Assembly (NCBI GenBank): GCA_030847615.1
Contig: JAUMIR010000001.1
Coordinates: 446,020,687 to 446,084,686 of the forward strand
Length of the DNA: 64,000 bases
From: Gambelia wislizenii
Lineage: Eukaryota > Chordata > Lepidosauria > Squamata > Crotaphytidae
Direction: 5' to 3'
This document shows, piece after piece, positions 56,331-64,000 of this stretch. The first letter of the stretch is position 1, and every line of letters begins with the position of its first letter. A program made the position numbers and the translations under genes. The notes below the pieces were generated by a model. The model ran no database searches. It saw only the letters and a list, made by a program, of their open reading frames with translations, and was not told the origin of the DNA.

Positions 56331-57649
56331 AAAACATAAACAACAAAACCCAGGAACAGGGGGATTCCCAGCAGATAATGGCCCATCAAACAACCATTAG
56401 CCAAACAGACACTTATGAGCCTTGCATTTCTATACCCAGAAACTAGCCATTCAATTACACAAATTTACATATATTCCCCAACAGGGGTTCACAGCATATA
56501 AACTTCACACACACACCTACGCAACCATTCTCTGAGGATGGCAGCCACAGTTGCAGGCAAAATGTCAGAAAGAAACTATTCCAGAACACGGTCTCACAGC
56601 CCAGAAAAAAATCCAAGGAAAATCTACAAAACATAAGAGTTCTAAATCTCAAAAGATTGCCTGTGCACCACTGTAGTGTAGTTTACAATAAGATCCAGAA
56701 CAGAGGGGAAGAGGAATTAGTTACACACACACACTACTCCCTTTCTTTGTATGTACAGTTTTATGTGACTAGAACAGTGGGATAGGGCTTATGCAGTTAG
56801 TAAGTCTGTCTTTAATAAGGCTTTCTACCAATTTCCACAGGACAAAATGCGTCAACTACCTTATAATTTCCTGTCTCCCTATTGAATTCTCTTGTGTAGC
56901 TGCTTTCTAGATATCCAGTAAGGAAGCTAGTTATAGTGACATGTTGCAATTTTGGGTGGGTTTCTTTCATTTTCTTCTTTTCTCCCCCACCCCTTTTTTG
57001 GTAATTTGATCAATTTCCTATCTCAGTTGAGAACAGACTAATTGATACAAATTGTTTTAACAGTCTTGTTTTAACCTGCCAAATAGTTTAATATGCTTTT
57101 CAATTTTTTTACAATTTTATATTGTTGAAATTGGATTTTTAAAAGTCTTGGATTCTCAACAGTGTAAAGGTATATATAGATTTAAACAATAAAGAATTCT
57201 GTAGCAGCAACAATTGCACTATTAAGAGTGGCAATTCATAAACTTGTTCTTCGTTAGAAAAAAGCGAGGCACTGCATAAGACAATGAGAATAGATCCATT
57301 GGATCAATTGTTGAATGGTAAGGCAACATATAGGGAAATACCATTGATCAAATGGGTCTGCTCTAGTCAGAACTAGCATCAGGATTTGGGCACAGTGTGA
57401 TAAGAAACCCTTATCCTGATTCAGACTTCTACCTAGTGATAAACTGGAACTTCTTAATGCACTGTAAATGTAATCTCCCTTTGAAACTTCTTGGTTCTAT
57501 AATGACTATGTACTTAAGAATCACAGGACACAGTGTCCTGGGAGATAGAAAAGTTCTAAGTATCTCGAATCTTTGCCTGATGAGAATGATCAGAAAAACC
57601 TGACTTTTAGTTTCTCAGTAGTATGAGAACTGTCAAGGCAAAAATGGAG
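56331..57649. other. Intergenic, no gene seen
   Basis: AT-rich. A short ACAC run near 56505 and 56725. Nothing recognised. Confidence 0.4.
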
Positions 57650-58494
57650 CCAAATCAACACTACACCAATATTCTAGTTTGAAACTGGGTTATTTGAATT
57701 TGCCAGGGCTCCTTCATATTGAATCCTGGGGCTTGTAGTTTTACAAGGTATTTAGCTTTCTGTGCCAAAGAGTGTGATGTGGCAGCTAAAAAGGCCAATG
57801 CGATTTTGGGCTGTATCAATAGAAGTATAGTGTCTAGATCAAGGGAAGTAATAGTGCCACTCTATTCTGCCTTGGTCAGACCTCACTTAGAATACTGTGT
57901 CCAGTTCTGGGCACCACAATTCAAAAAGGATATTGACAAATTGGAGCGTGTCCAGAGAAAGGCAACTAAAATGGTGAAAGGTCTGGAAACGATGCCTTAT
58001 GAGGAGAGACTTAGGGAGCTGGGTATGTTTAGCCTGGAAAAAAGACGGTTAAGAGGCGATATGATAGCCCTGTTTAAGTATCTGAAGGGGTGTCACACTG
58101 AGGATGGAGCAGGCTTGTTTTCTGCTGCTCCAGAGACTGGAACACGGAGCAATGGATGCAAGCTCCAGGAATAGAGATTCCACCTCAACATGAGGAGGAA
58201 CTTTTTGACAGTCAGAGCTGTTCGGCAGTGGAACACGCTCCCTCGGAGCGTGGTGGGGTCTCCTTCCTTGGAGGTCTTTAAACAGAGGCTGGATTGCCAT
58301 CTGTCGGGGATGCTTTGATCAAGATTTCCTGCGTGGCAGGGGGGTTGGACTGGATGGCCCTCGTGGTCTCTTCCAACTCTGCAATTCTATGATTCTATGA
58401 TTTTCACCAAACTACAAATCCCAGGATTCCATAGGAAGGAGCCATGGCAAATCATCCAGTTTCAAACTGGATTATTGGTGTAGTGTGGATTTGG
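57650..58494. mobile_element. Family G palindromic MITE, split by CR1
   Basis: Left CCAAATCAACACTACACCAA is mirrored by TTGGTGTAGTGTGGATTTGG on the right. Inner pairs AGTTTGAAACTGG / CCAGTTTCAAACT and GAATCCTGGGGCTTGTAGTT / AACTACAAATCCCAGGATTC are also inverted. CR1 occupies 57766-58402. Confidence 0.75.
57766..58402 (+). mobile_element. CR1 LINE 3' end
   Basis: Open frame to 58171 ([59 protein letters not shown]), a stop at 58172, then more C-terminal text (VFKQRLDCHLSG). The tail ATTCTATGATTCTATGA is intact. Close in sequence to the 9216 copy. Confidence 0.92.
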
Positions 58495-59099
58495 CCTGGG
58501 TCTCTTTTGCTTATAAATCTGCAACAGGACCGCTTTTGAAAAAGAAATTCCTTGACACGTATTAGTTGTTTGGATCCTTAATTAACACTGTCCCTCTCCG
58601 AGTTTTCATTGTAAATTTTATTGTCATGGCTTATATGATTTTCCTTTGAACTGAACTGACTGATGATATAGAGAAGTATGGGACATTGTTATCAACAATA
58701 AATTAACGTGTAGATTGACAGTTGAAAAAGGATTATGGAAAAGTTAGTAATTTTGATGAAATATGGAAGCCATTTATAGAATATGTTTCTTTAAGAAAAA
58801 GGGGGTATACACCTCCAAGAGAATTATTGCAATTTTAGAAAATGGAATAAATAATTGGTATTGATGGTCCTGGGGGTGGGGAGCACGTGGGGGGGGGTAG
58901 AGAGAAATTAAACCAATGTTAATAATTAAAAAGAAAATTATGTATTCATTTTAAAGTAGAAGTATCATTTAAGATTGTAATACCATTGATGTATTAATTT
59001 AAGATTACAATAAAACAATGTTTTAAAATGAACTGAACTGAGTGCCTTTTCTCTAACCCTGTAGTTCCCCTTGCCTTTATACTGGGCTTGTGTTTTTCA
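58495..59099. other. Intergenic, no gene seen
   Basis: AT-rich; a G run at 58888-58897. Nothing recognised. Confidence 0.4.
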
Positions 59100-59533
59100 T
59101 GCCCTTCTGGTGCTTGTCACGCATCTGAAACTCACTTGCTTTTTTTCTCTCTCTCTTTCTCAAGTAATTTGGGTTTTTTTCCTTCATACTCTTTTGCTTT
59201 TCTTCTCATTGTAACTTTTGGTCTCCCAGTTTCCGCACATGTGACTTTCAGTCGCCTCTTTTGCCACTTCCGAGAAACCAACCGCACGGCAGCGGCCAGG
59301 CTCTAAAGCGAGGCGACTCTCTGAGGGAGGCGAGCAGAGGCTGACAAGAGACCTGTGGAGACCAGAGGCTGGCAGCGCGAGAAGAGGGAGCAACGGAGAA
59401 AGTGACCGATCAGGCAGAAAAGGGAGGACGGAGGGAGAGGAAGAAAGTGTAAAGGAAGGGGAGGGAAAAAAAACAATCACCCAGACGGGGGGAAAGACGA
59501 GCCAGAGAGGCGAGGCTGCAGGCAGGGGGAGCC
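59100..59533 (+). promoter_or_regulatory. BATF: BATF promoter region and 5' UTR (probable)
   Basis: GC content rises sharply from about 59265 up to the BATF start codon, and the stretch is repeat-free, as expected of a first-exon region. Visible motifs are CACATGTG (E-box) at 59236-59243 and ACTTCCG (ETS core, reversed) at 59266-59272. No TATA box at a fixed place. The transcription start is not determinable; motif use is inference. Confidence 0.5.
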
Positions 59534-59599
59534 ATGCCCCATAGCTCTGACAGCAGCGATTCGAGCAGCTTCAGCCAGACTTCTTCCTCAAGCAAACAG
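59534..59599 (+). CDS. BATF: BATF, first coding exon
   Basis: BATF is a small nuclear bZIP factor without a transactivation domain. It pairs with Jun proteins and, with IRF4/IRF8, binds AP-1-IRF composite elements in lymphocytes and dendritic cells. Twenty-two codons start MPHSSDSSDSSSFSQTSSSS and end KQ, followed by a GT donor at 59600. The acidic/serine-rich MPHSSDSSDSS start is diagnostic of BATF, and the length is one codon more than the mammalian exon. The ATG has a purine at -3 and sits in a GC-rich 5' UTR. The junction is phase 0 and joins to 62512. The middle is more serine-rich than the proline-rich mammalian version. Confidence 0.93.
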
Positions 59600-59614
59600 G
59601 TACCATTTGGACAG

Positions 59615-60035
59615 TGGTTGTTGTTGTTCTTGTTATGTGCCTGCAAGACGTTTCCGACTTATGGCGACCCTAAGGCGAACTATCACTGGGTTTTCTTGGC
59701 AGAATTTGTTAAGACGGGGTTTACCGTTGCCTGCCTCTGAGGCTGAGAGAGTGTGACTCATCCAAGGTCACCCAGTGGGTTCCCATGACCTATCCTCCAG
59801 ATATGTTTAACACACTGGACTGCTCCTTTGAAGTTTAGGCTAAAACCTCGAGCAGATTCACAGGGTTTTCTTGGCAAGATTTGTTCAGGGTGTGTGGGTT
59901 TGTGTGTTGCCTTTACCTCTCTCTGAGGCTGAGAGAGTGTGGCTTGCCTAAGGGAACCTAGTGGGTTTCCACTATGGCAGAATGGTTCCCAAAACTGTAG
60001 TCCAACTTTCGAACCACTACACCTCTCTGGCTCTC
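59615..60035 (-). mobile_element. Two Sauria SINEs in BATF intron 1
   Basis: Reversed copies at about 59615-59815 (GTTATGTGCCTGCAAGACG, CTTATGGCGACCC, AGAGTGTGACTCATCCAAGG) and 59850-60035 (ACAGGGTTTTCTTGGCAAGA, TGGCTTGCCTAAGG, reversed head ending CACTACACCTCTCTGGC). The first begins only 15 bp after the exon 1 donor. Confidence 0.75.
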
Positions 60036-60554
60036 AATTTGGACAGTTACTTCTGAGTTAATGTTACAAGTCTTCTCTCCACACACGCCCACGGCTTTGG
60101 TAATCCTGAGCTGCCATGTGAGATATGGAAATTCAATAGGTGAAGTTTGTTGCTGCATCAGAAATTCAACAGGGGAGGTTTGCTGCAGTATTAGGGCTGG
60201 CCCAAGTTCTTTTGCTGCCTGTGGTGAAGAGTGAATAAACCCATTCCCACAATTGGTGGTGGTCATGGTGGCTAGTAGCCAAGAATCAGCCAAATGATTT
60301 TGGCACCTGAAGTAGAAAATCCCACAAACATCTGTCCTCACGCCCTGGCAGCAAAAATAATGAATTATCATCGACTGCCTTATCATTGCTGGCCTTGTGT
60401 AGGCATGAAGATGCAGTGATAAGGAAACTTTCACTTATTGAATTCTTCCCTGTGTATGCTTAAAACCACAGGAGCCATGCTGGAAACATGCTCTAATTCA
60501 CACTGCCTTCCTTTCATGTCAGACACTTCAGTTTGTCTTATAGGTTAATGGAGA
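60036..60554. other. BATF intron 1, unassigned
   Basis: No exon seen. Two short direct repeats of AATTCAA(C/T)AGG...GAGGTTTG type occur near 60132 and 60162. Confidence 0.4.
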
Positions 60555-60792
60555 ATCTTAAACACCCTGAAGGCACCTGATCCTGTCTGATCTTGGAGAC
60601 TAAGCAGGGTCAGGCCTGGTTAGCATTTGGAAGGGGGACTACCAAGGAAAATCAGGGGCTGTAGGCTATATTTCAAGGAAGACAATGGCAGATTACCTCT
60701 GAGTGTTTCTTGCCTAAGAAAACACTATGAAATTCATGGGGTCGCCATCAGTCGACAAGTGACTTGAAGGCATGTACTTGCACACACAGAAA
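60555..60792 (+). mobile_element. 5S-type Sauria SINE
   Basis: The head GATCCTGTCTGATCTTGGAG, AAGCAGGGTCAGGCCTGGTT is derived from the 5S rRNA internal promoter region. The body has GAAGACAATGGCAGATTACC and the tail GGGGTCGCCATCAGTCGACA, GACTTGAAGGCATG, which is BovB-like. A SINE, not a 5S gene. Confidence 0.85.
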
Positions 60793-62511
60793 AAAGAAAC
60801 AGCACAGAGAGCTAAAGAGAAACATTCTTAGGGAACTTGCATGGATCTTTCTAGGAAGTGGTTTGGGGAATAAATTCAATGAAATCTAGTTAACACATAT
60901 GAAAACCAAAGATAAGTATTGTGGCTGCAGGGCCCCATAAAACAACCTAATGTGATAGCAGAACAGGAATGGAAAAAGACGGCATGAGAGCAACATTGCA
61001 GGAAATTGTAGCAAATTTCATTCTTTGAAGTGGCAGTATAATGCTGCTAAGTGGCATAAGATGACCCCATGTGTCTGACAGTGGGCAAGCTTAGGCCCTC
61101 AGGCGGAGGATGCCATTCTCCTTGGGATGCTTTGACACACGGCCCCTCCTTGTCCAAGAAGCTCTGGGAGGAAATCTTTAGAAAGGTGAAAATGGATAAC
61201 AAAAAGAAATCATCCATGGATCCATTTTTGAAGAAGCTTTCAAGTGGTCTCTGGAAGATTCAAAAAGTTTCCATCTACGTAGGCAAAGATAACTGACCTG
61301 GTTGTTTTCATTTAACATGTGCATAAATGGATCAAAAGTTTGCTGATAACATGTTGAACTGCTCTTTTTTTGTGGTGAAGGAACCTATCCCTATTTTTTC
61401 CACATTACAGTATTTCTGCCTGTGGTATCAATTGTTCTGTTAAAGAAGTAGTGTCCAGTAACACATCAACATGGTTAATGGAGAGCGTGCCTGTACTAAG
61501 ATAGAAACCAATGGCTTATCTTATTAGGCCCTAATAACTGTAACAATATATAATTTAACCTCTATGCAATATGCTCATAAGTGTACATGTTAAATGAAGC
61601 CAAAGGTGAATGGAAACTTATAGGGCTGATTATGCATTTTAGGGAGAAAAGTAATCAATAGAGACTGTGAAATTGCATCTTTGGATTTTTATTTATTTAT
61701 TTGTAAAAGTGATAGAGACACAGTCATGCCCAGGGGTGAATTTCATGGCTGCTCTGGGACTGAAATTTGGGATTATTACATCAAATTCAATACTCTAATC
61801 AATTTACAGTACAGTCCTGTGCCCAGAGGTGGGTATTGTGGTACTCTTCAGATATTGTTGGACTGCAGTTCCCAGCATTCCTTACCATTGGGTATGCTGA
61901 TCTAGTCAGCTGGGGCTTGTAGTCCAACATCATTTGGAGGGCCACAATTCCTGTGTATACTTGTCTACAAAAAAGTAAGTCTCACTGTTCAGTGGTCACC
62001 CAAGTAAGTGGTTATAAGGGTTAAAGCTGAATACAAGATAAGTCCTCTTATTATTAACTGCAATATATTAGGTTCTTCCATAGGTTTGTTATTTATTTTT
62101 AGCATCTCATGTCATTAACCCAGTGTCTGATGTTGATAGTTTAGCCTCTATTTTCCCTAACTCAGCACCTTCCATCTTCCTAGGCTTCCCAGCATGACCA
62201 TTGGATGTTCTGTTTGAGGATAATAGGAGGTGCAGTCCATTATATTGGGAGGGCACTAGATTTGGGGTATGCATTAGGGATTTAGGCAAGCTTGGAAAAG
62301 TGAGAGTTTATTAATTTGAAACTGATTCTGTCAGAGTGGGGAGATAATTACTAAAATGATTTTTTAAATTCCATCAACTTTGTACCTTAATCTTGTCTGT
62401 CACTTTGTGCAATATCCTTGGGATGGTGGCAGTATAATGCTGCTAAGTGTGAAGGCATAGTACCTGCTGTCATATTCTTCTCTGTGGTCCCCCCCCCCCA
62501 CCGCGCTCCAG
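60793..62511. other. BATF intron 1, mostly unassigned
   Basis: A 23 bp segment beginning TGGCAGTATAATGC occurs identically at 61031-61053 and 62427-62449. A palindromic short repeat (GTTGGACTGCAGTTCCC ... TTGTAGTCCAACATCA) lies at 61855-61945. The end carries the exon 2 acceptor with an unusually long C run (about 62489-62499). Confidence 0.5.
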
Positions 62512-62616
62512 GAATCTTCTGATGACATGAGGAAAGTACAAAGAAGAGAAAAAAATCGCATTGCAGCTCAGAAGAGCCGGCAGAGACAGACACAAAAAGC
62601 AGATACCTTGCACTTG
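62512..62616 (+). CDS. BATF: BATF, second coding exon with bZIP basic region
   Basis: Thirty-five codons read ESSDDMRKVQRREKNRIAAQ then KSRQRQTQKADTLHL, between acceptor CTCCAG (62506-62511) and donor GTAAGT (62617). This is the BATF basic region: the NRIAAQKSR core carries the DNA-contacting Asn and Arg, and TLHL begins the leucine zipper. Both borders are phase 0. With exon 1 it gives 57 residues of a protein of about 125. Exon 3, with the rest of the zipper and C-terminus, must lie beyond 64000. The basic region differs from JDP2's (AAQKS against AAARC), which separates the two paralogues. Confidence 0.96.
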
Positions 62617-62639
62617 GTAAGTGCTTCAATAATCAAGTT

Positions 62640-62850
62640 AGTTAGTTATGTGGCTTCAGCTAATTCCAATTTATGGCAATACAATCATAGGGAATTTTCA
62701 GGAAGATTTTTTTCAGAGGCGGTTTGCCATTGCTGCCTTATTAGGCTGAGAGAGAGTGAGAGGTCACAATGGTGGAGTGGGGATTTGAACCCTGGTCTCT
62801 GGATTACTAGTCCAACACCCAAACCACTACACCATGTGAACCCTTTGATA
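62640..62850 (-). mobile_element. Sauria SINE in BATF intron 2
   Basis: Reversed tail CTAATTCCAATTTATGGCAA, body GAGGCGGTTTGCCATTGC, reversed head GATTTGAACCCTGGTCTC and ACCACTACACCATG. Confidence 0.75.
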
Positions 62851-63214
62851 ATCTACCAAATTCTATGGCAGAGGTCTAATAGTTCATACCAGCTTTGGGA
62901 AATCTGGGATATCTTTTTTTTGGAATATAAATCTTTCCAATTCTGTGAGTTGCAGTCTCCAGAAGGTAAATTCTTCAAGCTGTAGTTCATACTAATAGAA
63001 GATGTGGTGGTAAAACTGTTCCTGAAAGATAGTGCCTCAGGACATCTCAAAACAGGGCACGTATGCCAGGAGATTGTGATATTTGTTGAGCTAGCACTCA
63101 GTGCTTTTTAAAATATCCAAATGAAATGACATTTCTCTTGTCCCAGACTATTTTCTGGCCATTCCCATAGCAGCTCCAACATTTTATTCTCACTCTAGAA
63201 TGGGAAAGCCAGTG
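62851..63214. other. BATF: BATF intron 2, unassigned
   Basis: No exon or repeat recognised. Confidence 0.4.
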
Positions 63215-63465
63215 TAGTATAGTGGTTTGTACATTTATTTATTGGATTTATATCTTGCCTTTCTCCTGCTTTTGAGCATTGGACTCTAGCTGCTTGGCCA
63301 TGGAAACCCAGTGGCTGACCTTGGGCAAGTCACATTTCCTCAGCCTCAGAGGAAGTCAAAAGCAAATTCCCTCTGAACAAATCTTGCCAAGAAAACCCTG
63401 TGAAAGGTTCACCTTAGAGTCACCATAAGTTGGAAACAATTTGAAGACATACAATAACAAAAACT
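63215..63465 (+). mobile_element. Sauria SINE in BATF intron 2
   Basis: Head text interrupted near 63230-63275 by ATTTATTTATTGGATTTATA; then GGCTGACCTTGGGCAAGTCA, AACAAATCTTGCCAAGAAAA and tail TCACCATAAGTTGGAAACAA with ACAATAACAAAAA. Confidence 0.75.
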
Positions 63466-64000
63466 AAGTGAGTGTTTTTAAATTCTGGGACATGTTGGAA
63501 TGAAGAGGTCGCCTCTTCACTTGATTTTTTATTTTTTCCTTAGAGTTATATTGCATTAGTGCTCCAGTAAAATGGCACTTTTGCATTATGACACTATTTA
63601 CTAAAAAAAAAAAAACTAAACAGAAGACTTACCCTTCAAACCTCAGCCAAACCTCCCAGTTTAAAAAAAACAAAACTGTAAAAGCTCTAGAGCAGATCCA
63701 AGAATCCATACAAATAACCCCCCAAAACAATGGGAAAATGGACAAAGGAGACAACAACCAGCAAAATACAAGGAGTTATCTTGTGAGAATTACTGCTTCT
63801 TTAGACCAGTCTGGCAGAACACTCAGACAGAATATGGAGGATCATGTCATTGAGGACCCATTGATTAAAAAAAAAAAGCTCCCTTCATATAATCAATTCA
63901 GTTCGTTGTTGCTTTAGCAGCCTGCCATATCAACATCCATGATAAAATGGGGAGAGGAAATAGGCAGGTTTTATACCTGCAGCAATATCTTGTTCCATAG
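63466..64000. other. BATF: BATF intron 2, unassigned
   Basis: Contains A runs at 63603-63615 and 63870-63878. No zipper-encoding exon is present up to the window end. A 109-codon frame here is A-rich and unrecognised. Confidence 0.45.

Noticed and set aside
55544..56404. 286-codon open frame on the minus strand
   Set aside because: It is antisense to the BovB reverse transcriptase remnant, whose + strand motifs (YADD, GQEATVR, KGVRQGC) are clear.
60580..60640. Possible 5S rRNA gene
   Set aside because: Only the internal promoter part is 5S-like and it continues into a BovB-type SINE tail; it is a 5S-headed SINE.

Overview
This is vertebrate nuclear DNA, most likely from a squamate reptile (a lizard). 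Two conserved bZIP genes are recognisable, both on the + strand: the last two coding exons of JDP2 (1944-2048 and 2433-2618, then a 3' UTR) and the first two coding exons of BATF (59534-59599 and 62512-62616). They are neighbours in the same orientation, as in other amniotes. Everything between them is intergenic DNA about 55 kb long, dominated by transposable elements. The squamate assignment rests on the repeat mix: CR1 3' ends with an ATTCTATG-type tail, RTE/BovB LINE pieces, Sauria SINEs with a BovB-like tail (including a 5S rRNA-headed subtype), a Penelope-like element, Tigger-like TA-flanked MITEs and hAT-like elements. The exact species cannot be read from the window.

Layout. 1-3.6 kb: JDP2 intron with BovB and CR1 remnants, JDP2 exons and 3' UTR. 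3.6-13.5 kb: Tigger, hAT-like, SINE and CR1 copies plus ~600 bp MITEs (called family C here). 13.9-16.6 kb: a minus-strand BovB copy split by a transposon (family A) and by an AT-rich block, then a Tigger. 19.6-21.9 kb: Sauria SINE containing an LTR that contains a CR1 reverse-transcriptase fragment. 24-29 kb: family A containing family B, then a Penelope-like remnant. 29-37 kb: two nearly identical LINE 3' ends and three family C copies. 40.2-42.7 kb: a 5S-Sauria SINE split by both family A and family B. 44-54 kb: an intact hAT-like MITE, a solo LTR inside a SINE, a 332 bp near-perfect palindromic element, and CR1 copies. 54.3-56.3 kb: BovB ORF2 remnant. 57.6-58.5 kb: palindromic MITE containing a CR1. 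59.1-64 kb: BATF promoter region, exon 1, SINE-rich intron 1, exon 2 and the start of intron 2.

Function. JDP2 and BATF are AP-1 family bZIP factors that dimerise with Jun proteins; both basic regions are intact here. JDP2 exons upstream of the window and BATF exon 3 downstream of it are missing only because the window ends. No other host gene is supported.

The most interesting material is a set of apparently young, non-autonomous DNA transposons. Families A and B have 3 bp target duplications and GG-starting ends, and share an internal promoter-like block (CRE-like/ETS-like/CCAAT). Family C carries a repeated YY1-like motif plus CACCC and CCAAT boxes. One family A copy is a near-perfect hairpin of about 159 bp per arm. 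Family letters A-H are my own labels, not database names; superfamily assignments are tentative.
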